Shown here one piece after another: positions 23,574 through 33,800 of a stretch of 64,000 bases of DNA. The notes beneath the pieces were generated by a model. It was given only the letters and a program-made list of their open reading frames with translations. It searched no databases and was not told where the DNA came from. Location: contig QYRS01000005.1 in assembly GCA_006503535.1 (NCBI GenBank), forward strand, positions 930,001-994,000, written 5' to 3'. The stretch is from Arthrinium phaeospermum. Its lineage: Eukaryota > Ascomycota > Sordariomycetes > Amphisphaeriales > Apiosporaceae. A program made the translations under genes and the position numbers. The stretch's first letter is position 1. Each line of letters begins with the position of its first letter.

Positions 23574-25000
23574 CAATGTGTAAGTTTTGTTCGAGTATCC
23601 TCGGGGGGCACATGGCACACACGGGAAATGCTTGGGCTAGAAGGTGATCGCTCGCCCGCATGGGCTGCTGGCTTGTGTCGGTAGCTGGCTATCTAGCTGG
23701 ATGACTGGGCTGCTTGTCCAGCGGCCGCATAGTGACTCGAAACTCTCTACGGGGGCGTGGATTTGATCGAGATCTTCACTATATAGACCATGAACAGTTG
23801 CCTGGTAAGTCTATCGTCCACGTTTGCTACCAAGGTCCTCTGGCTAACACGCTACCATTGATAGCTTCAGCAACGACATGATCTTGGCTTTTGGTGGGGG
23901 TTCCGACCCTCTTCGCGTAAACTGCGTGTTCTTTTCTTTCTTTCTTTTCTTTTTTGAGAGGCGTTTTGTAAACTACAAGCTAGAGGTCGGAGGACAGGGG
24001 CGTTTGATGATTTATTCCCGTCGCCTATGGGGACGGCAGACACGATAATGAGGCTATGCGATGGATTTTGTGGTCCTGGGTTTGATGGAGGCCAGGAGGA
24101 CAGCTCTGCAGTTGGCTGCGATATTGGCCTGCTTGGTTTGCGTGTGACTTCAAGTCCCTGTGCAAATGATGCCACCATCCAGAGATATTGGCTTGTTACG
24201 TACCGAAGGGTAATCGATAAAGATGATTGACTGTGATAAGACTGTTCTCATGAGCTTGAATCAGTATGTCAGTGGGTGCCACACCTGAGTGTTTCTCGAT
24301 ATCTTGGGAGTCACAGACACGATTGTTGATTAGTATGGTCAAGATTCTTAGTAATGTAACGTTTAACGGTAGCCAGTTGAGATCTCAGATGAGGAAGTAC
24401 AGGGTCGGACAGCCCGATGGGATCGAATACCAGCCCTACATGACCAAGGTCTGGCACAGCAAGTCAAAAGCACGCCCTCACTAGGGAGCGGTGTCTGGCC
24501 AACAAAGCAACAAGCACGTACATCATGAGACAGTAGCCATAGAGGCGGTGACCCGAGCTTTGTAGCCGGTCGCGAATGCATGGCAGGTAACTCACCGCAG
24601 CGATTTTTGTAAACTCCACATGTCTCAAAATATGGCCCCTGTTCGTCAGTAGGAATCGTTGCGATTGGTTCGTTGCTGCTTCAGAAGAGCGTTGTTCATG
24701 TAGATACGGTCAGCCAGCATCAAAGATGCGCCCGAAACCTCGGATAGCTCAACGGGAACCCGATAAATGAACATAGACATAGATCCGGTGTTGGTAAAGC
24801 TAGAAGACGAATATGGCCACACACGGAGACACCGCTCAAAGCCTGCCAATGTCGGTGTCCTAAACGTGCATGAAGGATATATATCCGGACCATCATCAGA
24901 TGAATGACAACATGTCTTTTTGTGCTCAAGGTCGTCATCTTCAAAACGGCAAGCCGGCCATTTTGAACATATTTAATCCTTTCTTCTGACCCTGAGCAGC
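23574..25000. other. Intergenic region, 1.4 kb
   Basis: A T/C-rich tract (about 23931-23958) and AT-rich DNA follow the tail-anchored gene. A 67-codon minus-strand frame at 24646-24849 has protein-like composition but no supporting splice sites, so I do not call it. Confidence 0.4.
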
Positions 25001-26155
25001 ATGAATTGCTTTGGCCCACCTCCTCGCAAAAGAAAGTCCTCCAGCAAGAAGAACAAGAACAAGAGCAAGAAACCGACGGCAAACATGATGCCTGATCCGA
25101 TCGACATGCTCTTGAACGAAGAGTTTGAGAGAGCCAAGGCAACCCGCAAGTTCGCGTACTTCCGTAGCTTCATGGGCAACCCCGGCGACCAGTCCGCCTT
25201 CTCATTCCAGAGCAACTGGTGGGACCCCAGCAACAACCTGGGGCGCAGTGAATGGGCCGCCCACCACGACACTCTGAACGAGACCTTCGCGAAGACCAAA
25301 GAGAACGGCAGCAATCTTCAGTCGCTGAGAACGGTGGTGGACGAGATGTCTGCGGCTCATGGCAGCCATGCCAAGCAGAACGACGATGATCATGCCAGAA
25401 TCATCAAGGCACAGGAGTTGCATCAGGCACAGATGAAGCAGCACGGCGACTCTCTCGAACAGATCCTGAAAATGACCCAAGACATAGACGAAGACATCAA
25501 GAGAAGAAGGGAACTGGAAGAAAAACAGCGCATGAAAGATGCCCTGAAGGATTCGTTCGAGCAGGGAAAGCAAGCACAGCTTGACATCGACACCAAGAAG
25601 AGATGGGAGCTAGAAGAACAGAAGCGCCTCCAAGAAGCCCTCTTCGAGTCCTACGAGAAGGGGAAGAGAGCACAGCTTGAGGTGCAGGAACAACTCACCA
25701 ATACACCACCACCGCCACCACCAGCTACCCCTGGGAAGAACATCGAGCCACTCCCGAAACTGGAGGCCCTCAGCGAGCACATCCTGAGTAAGATGCATCA
25801 ACGAGAGGAAAACGAGAGACTGGAATCTGCCCATCGCCACTGGCACGCTAGCATGGACGAGGACCGCGATAAAGCCAACTGGCGTGAGCGGGAGGAGGCT
25901 GCCCGTTTTGCGCGGCTGATGGAGGAGGAAAGTCGGCTCCGGGCGCGCATGGGGGCGGCACACGAGGACATGTTGCGCCAGGAGCGCATGTTTTCGGCCC
26001 CACGACATCGTCTTGACTACGAGGATGAATCTCTAGAGCTCGGCGCGCCTTGGGGAAACGACATGGCAGATAGACGGCCACCCCAGCGAAGCCGAGCCGG
26101 AGGAGGTCGCCGGACACATCCACGATACTCGAGCGAGTATGGGTACTTTCCATGA
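25001..26155 (+). CDS. Coiled-coil protein with internal 32-residue duplication
   Basis: An intronless 384-residue protein I cannot assign to a named family. The N-terminus, MNCFGPPPRKRKSSSKKNK, combines a Cys at position 3 with a dense basic cluster that could act as a membrane-association or nuclear signal. From about residue 100 it is highly charged and helical. Residues 167-198 and 199-230 are near-copies of each other (both contain xELEExxR, then xxALxxSxExGKxAQL). A proline run (TPPPPPPATP) at about 235-246 separates this from a second helical segment (EREEAARFARLMEEE). The tail is Arg/Gly-rich and ends in EYGYFP. A structural or scaffold role is likely but not shown. Confidence 0.75.
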   Translation: MNCFGPPPRKRKSSSKKNKNKSKKPTANMMPDPIDMLLNEEFERAKATRKFAYFRSFMGNPGDQSAFSFQSNWWDPSNNLGRSEWAAHHDTLNETFAKTKENGSNLQSLRTVVDEMSAAHGSHAKQNDDDHARIIKAQELHQAQMKQHGDSLEQILKMTQDIDEDIKRRRELEEKQRMKDALKDSFEQGKQAQLDIDTKKRWELEEQKRLQEALFESYEKGKRAQLEVQEQLTNTPPPPPPATPGKNIEPLPKLEALSEHILSKMHQREENERLESAHRHWHASMDEDRDKANWREREEAARFARLMEEESRLRARMGAAHEDMLRQERMFSAPRHRLDYEDESLELGAPWGNDMADRRPPQRSRAGGGRRTHPRYSSEYGYFP

Positions 26156-28560
26156 GTGAAGAAGTTCGAAGAGCTCGCTGTTAGTCGGGCAATGTTGATC
26201 CATCCTACCTATGTTTGTTTTGTTTGTCTTTTAAAGGCGTGCTCGTTGTGGGTTACAGGACTCCGGTATGACATGCATATGCCTACTCCAGGAAGTTGAT
26301 ACTACAGTAGGTACCGCAGTTGCACTTGCATTCCTTTCAATTGCATTTCATTTGATGACGACGCTTCAGAGGAGGCATCGCAGCGATAGTGGAGCCGGGA
26401 TTTTGCCCAAGAAGCAACCAAGCAACTTAGCGGGGGTAGCCCCAAAACATTGGGGGAAAAGCGCGCGATCGAAGCGGGATTTGGGAATCGGGTATGAGTG
26501 GAGTTAATATCAAGATGTCGGAGTGCATCCTGAGATGGAACAGAGCACCCGAGTAAGAAATTCTCAAGTCGTTTGTGTGTTGCGACAATTGACTTTTCAG
26601 CGGTTAGTTTTGGCACAATAGAAGCATACCTAGGCTGGTGGTTCGTTGATGGCCTCAGATGGTCTGTTCAATACCTGAGGTCTTCCAACCCTTAACTCAC
26701 CTACCTGTACGGAGTACCTGCGTCGCCTAGTAGTAGGAACACATCTGGTCCCACTGAAACATTGTCGCTGTTGATAAAGTCAAAAGTTGCAACCAGCGCG
26801 ATACTGTTATCGGACAGATTGGCACAAGTAGGAAATTGCATTCACGATGGTGCTAGATGCCCAGAAGAAGCGGCTCCCTCCTAGGGAGAGACTGGCGGCT
26901 CATCAAAGCTCTTTGTGTTGCTAAGCAGCAACCCTTGACCTCCTGTTGAACCAGCCGTGGGAACAGGCCAAGCTGCTCCTTTTAGCTCTCGACGCAATAA
27001 GCGTTGTGGGGATGGTGCGAGAGAGAGCTTGAGCCCTCATCTCTTCAGGCTCGGCAGGGCAGAAACGAGTCCCGACCAGCCTGTCCGGTTCATTTTATCA
27101 CGACAGCTACATGCAGGCACGTAACACTAGGCCAGCCATCGGAATGCAATTGAGGTCTAGAAGCCATACTTATCGTTCTGCGACCTCCCGCTGCGGCGCG
27201 AAAAGGCTTCTGAGCACCACATGCATGCACGCCTCTTGGCCTGTGTTCAAGGGGATGCGTTTCCGCTGTTCCCCGATCGCGAATAGAACTAAAGAGCGCG
27301 ATCCTTTTTTCTCGGAAGGCCCCACGCCAGCATGTAATTTGCCGAGATGAGCGGAGATGGGTATACCGTATGTATACGAGTTGAGCGCGCCACACAGTAG
27401 GTTAGCACTCCTCATTCAAGCAAGACTGATGTACTGTAGCAACCCATGGAAGAAGGCAGCTCTACGCAACAGGCGAGCGGAGGACGTTTGAAATCCTCAA
27501 ACACATGCATCCACGGGAAGCAATGCGCCCATGCGCAAGCTTTTGGGTTGGGTGTTGGCCGAGGGTGGTGGTTGCGAGGGTTGTACTTAGTAGTAAAAGT
27601 GGCACACCTGAAGATGGCAGGATGGTGGTGTGCCAATCTTTGCTTCTGGTGCCTGGGCCGATTTTAGACTCATCCGCTAGACTTTAGAGTCTTAGAGCCC
27701 GGCCAATCACTCGGCTTCCATCCACCTTTTTATGCAGGTACGGCCACGATCGCCAACTGTCAGACTGAGCAATCCCTAGCAAAAAACTGGAACGTGTAGA
27801 CAACGTCGCACAACGTACAAGTCGCTGGCAGCTGGTGTTGTGCTACCCAGAATATGCAAGGGACGTGGCATCTGACTCACCACGTGCAGGTATTGCAGAC
27901 GTGGTACAACAATCCACGAGGGAGATCATTACGAGATACCTGCTCCCTTCCACTCACTCACGCTGTTGGTATCATGTAGATGTCATGGAGACGGGTCGAT
28001 ATCAACGGATAGCCCAGGCTAAAATAAGGATGCCGCGTACTGACTTTTAGGCTCTTCCCGTTCACATAAGAGTATGTTAGCCCAGGCGACGCGGGATTGG
28101 CATTCTCTCCTCTACCTAGTAGTGGGATGGATACCTATGAAATATGACGGTTTCTTATGGTGGATGCGATGTATGTAGGTAAGAAGAAAAAAAAAGCACG
28201 TACATCCAAGATGAACCACCACCACCAACGGTGTGGCTGCAAGACTGGAGAACGCCGAAGAGCAGAGGGTCCGTTCCGGGGGGCCATGCGTTTTTCACTC
28301 CCTTCCCTTGATCCTTGTCTATTCTAAGGAAACAACATCGATCCACCCTTTGGGGATGTTTTGTCGCTTTGTGCCTTGTTTTTCCCAAATGGGACGGTCG
28401 ACCGGGGGGAGGCTCCCACTGCATCAGGCCATGTAAAAAAGCATCTCGCCGCCGTTATTCTTGGCCCCCTCTCTGCCTCCCTCACCAACTTCCAACACCA
28501 CACTCATTGATCCTGCAGCGTCGGCTTCCAGTCAACAGTCACTCTCTATAACTCGAACCA

Positions 28561-28597
28561 CTGCTTCTGCTTCTGCTTCTGCTTCTGCTTCTTGCAA
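28561..28597 (+). repeat. CTTCTG hexanucleotide microsatellite in leader
   Basis: About five units of GCTTCT lie 115-150 bp before the ATG of the GPI-anchored protein gene. Pyrimidine-rich leaders are common before highly expressed fungal genes. This one is periodic and so may vary in length between strains. Confidence 0.7.
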
Positions 28598-28640
28598 AAA
28601 ACACACGTTCCTTGCACCAGCTATACCACATCTCGAAGAG

Positions 28641-28658
28641 ACATATATCTGCCGTATA
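28641..28658 (+). promoter_or_regulatory. TATA-like elements before the GPI protein gene
   Basis: ACATATATCT and CGTATAAG lie 55-70 bp before the ATG. They are candidates for the core promoter if the leader is short. If the CTTCTG tract is transcribed, the start must lie further upstream. Confidence 0.3.
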
Positions 28659-28711
28659 AGTCGCACAGTTGGAAATTCTATAAGAGCCGTCGCAACAACA
28701 ACACATCGAAA

Positions 28712-29323
28712 ATGCACGCCTCTTCGTTCCTCGTCCTGGCCGTTGGCGCCATGTCGGCCTCTGCCGCGTACGGCGTCCAGCCCCAGCCTGAGACCGAGCA
28801 GCACTCCACCACCACCAGCACTTCCACCATGACACACTTTGTCACCATCACCAAGTGCAACCCGACCAACACTCTGTGCCCTCTGTACACGCCCTCGACC
28901 ACCTCGTCGGCCGCCGCCAGCACTACCCCGTCCACCTCCGCCACCCCTACTCCCACCCCCTCTTCCACTTCTTCCTCCTACCCCGTCTTCACCCCGCCTC
29001 CGGCTCCGGCCTCGACCTCGTCGTCGCTCTTGCCTTCTTCCTCGCCGGTCCCGGTTTACTCGGTCAAGTCTTACCCGGCTAACAACACCACCGCCTCTGC
29101 CTTCCCTACGGCCTTCTACAACACCACCACGCCCAAGTACACCGCCGGCACTCCCACGCCCGCCACCCTCACCTCGGCCGCCGGTGTTCCCACTACGCCC
29201 GTCGGCGGTGACAGCAGCTACCCTACTGCGCCGGCTCCTACTCCCGTCCCCACTGGCGGCGCTGCTTCGCTCCAGTCTGGCCTGATGATGGTTGTCATGG
29301 GCGCTGTCGTTGCCCTGCTCTAA
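28712..29323 (+). CDS. GPI-anchored Ser/Thr-rich cell-wall protein
   Basis: I start at the ATG at 28712, not at an in-frame ATG 120 bp earlier, because the later start gives a perfect signal peptide (MHASSFLVLAVGAMSASAA). The 203-residue product is dominated by Ser, Thr, Pro and Ala, which would be heavily O-mannosylated, and has two cysteines in KCNPTNTLCPL near residue 50 plus Asn sequons (NNTT, YNTT). The C-terminus is a textbook GPI signal: small residues (GGAAS), a spacer, then the hydrophobic tail GLMMVVMGAVVALL. It is expected at the plasma membrane or covalently in the wall glucan. Such low-complexity wall proteins diverge quickly and no enzyme domain is present. Confidence 0.9.
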   Translation: MHASSFLVLAVGAMSASAAYGVQPQPETEQHSTTTSTSTMTHFVTITKCNPTNTLCPLYTPSTTSSAAASTTPSTSATPTPTPSSTSSSYPVFTPPPAPASTSSSLLPSSSPVPVYSVKSYPANNTTASAFPTAFYNTTTPKYTAGTPTPATLTSAAGVPTTPVGGDSSYPTAPAPTPVPTGGAASLQSGLMMVVMGAVVALL

Positions 29324-30506
29324 GCGCATACCGCCGCAAGGAGCGCATTGACTTGGGTCGGGCCTGCGAGATCGGCGCAAACCCGAGAGAAGAGGGATCG
29401 AGACCCCGTGACCCCACGACATTAGGGTGGCGTGCGGTCAGGGGATGGAAAATCAACCATCTTGCTCTTCACATGTTACGGGGGCTTTTTTCTCTCTTTA
29501 CCCCCCGTGATACCTTCGATACCCGAACCATTTGGTTCACCACTTTCTATTCTTAATACCTTGATTGTTCATACTTTAATGGGGTTGACGAGAGACGTTT
29601 GGAGCACGAATTTACCACGGAAGGCTTGTTTGGCCTGTACACCTATCAACGCATCAACAAATGGGCAAACAGCCGGCAAACCCCTCCGATGGAATGACCA
29701 CTTTTTTCCTACATACACCGACAAGAGCCTGTCAATATTCTTTTGTCCACAAAATCATTAGACTCGGTGGTTAACGGGGGGTGGTTCGCTGGATCTGCGA
29801 ATCATACCCATGGTATCTAGAGGATCTTTTCGAGAAGGAGTCTAAACGGGTTCTTTTTTCTTGTCACGTATCCCTCAAACCCGGGAGGGGTCATGTTGGC
29901 ATATCGGACATTATATACAAATGCAAATGGTTCATACCGCTCTGACTCTTATACTACGTGACGTTTTCCACAGCGCTTACTAAGCACCGTATACTGCACA
30001 ACGCAAGCCGTGTCCGGTGGTGAGGACCCAAGATATGATTGGAAAGGACATCCTCAACTATCAGGAACAAGTCTTCAGCGTCCGGCATTCATATCAGGAG
30101 CTGCCTTATATAACATGTTTACAGACCTACCCATATATCCCGTTTATGCTCCACTCTACGTTTCCGCTGTCATGTTTCAAATTTCCCGGAGCGACTCCTT
30201 GGCAAACATGGCAGTTGGCACTTGGAGACGAGAGAGGGCGGAGCTGGATTCCAGGAGGAAGCATGATGAAGTCCATTAACTTGGTGATTAATTCATAAAT
30301 GAGTGAGTGGCCCGCAACTAAGTCGTTCAGTACATTCAAATAACCTTTTTACATGTATTATCCCATCCAAAACACGTTTGGCCCGTCTCAGTAAAGCAAT
30401 ATCCATCCTAAAGCATGGCTATTACACCCCAACTGAGCATGCTGCGTCTTCGATCCAGTGTCTTGTTCCGAGACCATCCTATACTCCCCCGCCGTTGCAC
30501 CTTTCG
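29324..30506. other. Intergenic region, 1.2 kb
   Basis: Downstream of the GPI protein gene. T-rich stretches (about 29489-29500, 29848-29860) may mark its 3' end. No gene recognised. Confidence 0.4.
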
Positions 30507-30877
30507 TTACCCAGGAAGGCTTGATGGTTTTGAGCATTTGCCGTCCTTGCACCTAGCGCAAAGACCAGTCTTGGAGTCTATCTTCGACGATTCTTTTTCT
30601 GTGCACATACAACCCTGCACGTTATGGTGGTTGCATTTTGTCTCAGCCTCCTGTATAGGGACTCTCAGAGTCTCTTGAGTTGTCATCAGATACCGAGAAG
30701 GATCTTCGACAAGGTCGTACAAGAGGGTGGAACGGCATTCCCAAGGCATATGGAACCACTCATGCTCATAGTCATCAACAATGTAAGTCATCTTGATTCC
30801 GATCGCACGGTCAGGCGACAGGTTCGAGTAGCCTCGTGGCAGAGGCATTTCTGATTCCTTAGCGAAAGGATGTGAGC
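30507..30877 (-). CDS. Isolated exon candidate with Cys-rich end
   Basis: A 123-codon open frame preceded on the coding strand by a textbook fungal 3' splice region: CTAAC at 30895-30891 and a CAG acceptor ending at 30878. The peptide has normal composition (SHPFAKESEMPLPRGY, IVDDYEHEWFHMPWECR) and ends in a Cys-rich segment with CNHHNVQGCMC and CARCKDGKC. The sequence just upstream (about 30916-31010) also reads like protein (SVSDLISDDHYLVHMPLP), but no donor gives a matching phase, so the gene model is incomplete. It may be a relic. No family recognised. Confidence 0.3.
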
Positions 30878-33800
30878 CTGGCAAGCTTAGGTTAGCAGAC
30901 CTATCAGGAAACTACCGGGATACTGGGAATGCCGAGGGAAGTGGCATATGTACCAAGTAGTGATCGTCAGAAATGAGGTCGGAAACTGACACCCCGTTGA
31001 AGTTCGAGGCTAATCAAGTAACGATATGGTTTCCTCGGGGTTTCTTATAGATGAAAGATTCTATTCCTAGACTCAAAGAATCACCTGGTATTTATAGGTG
31101 TTTGTCGTATCGGCCTCGACTCCTCTCGGGCCGCGCCCATAGCCTCCGTTGTGCCGAGACTGTTTGCTGGGCTAACCATCCTCGCCCGCACTTTCTAGGT
31201 TGGTCTATATGGATTCCGCAGATTGTAGTCTAAGCGGAAGATGTTTCGAGAGTCATTCGCGGCAAGGGTCCTTGTGCCAGAGAGCGATCCCGTCAACTTG
31301 CATCCCGGAGCCCGTCGGCTCGGTCTGTTAGATGACGTGGAGCGAATGGACGATCCTCGTGCTTCCGTGGGTTTTCCAGGAACCCAATGATACGAAATTG
31401 AGATCCTATCTCATTGGATCGGATCTCGCCATGGTTCACACCTTGTCGCTGGTCCTTTGGCTCCGGGAAGAACTGGTCTTCGTCTATTAAGCAGGCGGTA
31501 GGGGATTCCTGCGGGAGACTGGAGAAAACACGGCAACCCGGCTGATTTCGACCATTCGGAAGCTGCCCTCAGAGCCCCTCGTAGGTTTCCGTATGCAGTG
31601 AGAATGGCAGACGACGAATGGATATGACAGGTTATGTGTAGCGCATTAGAGACCATGCATGGCACTTCTACACGAGAACCGACATGCAATGGACTCTTGT
31701 CCAGAAGACTAGGGCGCTCGGAACTCGCGAGCATGGAGTTGGCGTACCGTTCGGGTGGTCCTCTGGGATCGGTTTGGATTTCGGGCTAAAGCCCTCGCTT
31801 ACTCGGCCAAGACCCTCGCCCGGTTCGCATGGCGGCCAACATGTCGTTGATTCGTGAAGTGCCGCAGATAACCATGGACGAGCTATGGACGGGGTGTCAA
31901 GGCTGGACCAGAAAGCCAAAGCCAAGCTGTCTTGACACATAATCCTTTGGCTTCAGTATGAGTAAGTATTCGTGCAGCCATTTGGTCATGTTGAACTACA
32001 AACCCTTGTCCACGGATGCAGCTACAGCCAGGGCGACCCTCGTCATGTACAGTATTAGCATCACTGATATATCCGTTTCTACCCTCCATCCCGCCCCTTG
32101 CAAACCTGGACTATCAATGATACTCACCTAAACAGGACACGATTAGGAGACCAAGCCATCGTATGATACTTGCAGTTGCCCTTGTCAATCAAGGCAGCAA
32201 GCAAGCCTCCAGGCTCCTGTACGATGACTCAACTCGCAATTGCATCGGACCGGTGTCTGCATGTCGGATTGTTACTCACCCTACTTGGCTACCGTGACCA
32301 TACCGACCCCTTTTGGGAAGGGAGATCGGCCAGGTATCCGGCTGCTGGCCGGTGCCGAAATCCCTCGAAGTTGCCAAGGTAACGGCTTGCCACCTTCCAG
32401 ACTGCCCGGTGGGCTTAAGAAGGAAGCTGCGAAGTCAAAAGCCTCGATGCAAATCATAGATACAAGTTATTGTATGTGCTTACTGACCAAAGTTACCGAG
32501 GATATGCCCGTAAAGTGCCTCTCGACTTCGGTGTCCAAGCAACATTGGGTCAACCCGTCATTTTGCGATGGTTGATTGATATGAAAAAGGCCCGTGTATT
32601 GATGTACGCTGAACCATAGGAGAAATACATTGTCGCCTGTATCTACACAAGTCAACAACTAGTCGGGGCTGTCGGAGCTGGGTGGGGAGGAGAAGAAAAA
32701 GCAACCATGGCACGAATCGTCGTCCATCACATCCATGAGCATGCCCCTCAAAGTGCCCAAAGAGACATGTGCCCCGGAGTAGATCCTACTTGTCACGAGA
32801 CGGCTGAGCAACGCGGTACTGCCAGTCTTCCGCAATCGAGCTGCAGCATCTAATCCGGGGTCATGTTGGTCAACGTTGGCTGGCGAGAGGTGAAGATGTG
32901 ATTTGTGATAGGACCCAGCAGGCCGGTTTTGAGTGACAGGGGTTCCTGCCTTATCACCCAGTTGTTTTATTTGTTTGCTTGTTTGCTTGCAGGTTGCGGC
33001 TGCACGAATTCGAGATACATCAATGCATGTACAAACCTTACTAATACATTTCAGTAATTGATGGACATCAGCATTCGGATATCGGTACCTCTTCGGTAGG
33101 TTAGGAGGTTAGTCGGCCTGCCTGCAACATGCCTTCAAGTTTGCGTGCCACGGTCCATCCCGCAGACCATTCTGGCTCGGAATACCCCCCTGCAGTGTCA
33201 AACTAGATACCTAGGTATGCGAACAATTCCCCACAGCGCGCACAGCCGAGGCACCATCTATGTTCACATCTTCACCGGCCCCTGCCGTCTCGTCGGTGCT
33301 CCTAGGTATGTAGGGGTTCGGCACTTGGATTGACCAAATATGTCGCGCCGGACGAGAGGGGACGCGGGGAATTGGGAACAATCGCGTGATTATCGCGTCG
33401 AAGATGGTCCAAGAGATCCGAATCTGGGTTGCTTTGAGAAGTTGGAGACGGACCGGTAAGAGATCCCATGTAGTCGCATATGCACGTCGGAGGAACAAAA
33501 TCGAGGAGAAAATATGCTATCTATGTGCTTATACCACCGAAGTCTATGTGAGGTAATAGAAGAGAATCGTGATCTTTTGCAGTTGTTGTTGTACATATCT
33601 TGCCGGGCAGGATCTTGATGGACTAAAGTCAGTCCTGCATGTAGGATGTGTGGCGACTGGCTACCTAATCTCGGCCCGCAAGATGATGAAAGAGGGTGCA
33701 CAGCATGCATAGGCATTGATAAGCTGCCTGGCTTGCTGTATTTATTCGGTGGCGCTGTGACGACGATTCTTGCTGTATCCAAGTGGCTGATCGAACGCGG

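Larger units (their letters stand above)
26156..28711. other. Intergenic region, 2.6 kb
   Basis: No convincing gene on either strand. The last 200 bp are the probable promoter and leader of the GPI protein gene, including a (CTTCTG)n-like tract and TATA-like elements listed separately. Confidence 0.45.

Noticed and set aside
24646..24849. Minus-strand 67-codon open frame with protein-like composition
   Set aside because: No start context, partner exon or recognised motif; length is within chance expectation.
28532..29422. Minus-strand Gly/Arg-rich open frame over the GPI protein
   Set aside because: It is the complement of a Ser/Thr/Pro-rich coding sequence. The plus strand has a signal peptide and a GPI signal.
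31411..31734. Minus-strand fragment with WSKSAGLPCFLQSPAG, reminiscent of the end of GNAT acetyltransferases
   Set aside because: Only one short string fits; no acetyl-CoA-binding motif, no consistent upstream frame and no splice sites were found.
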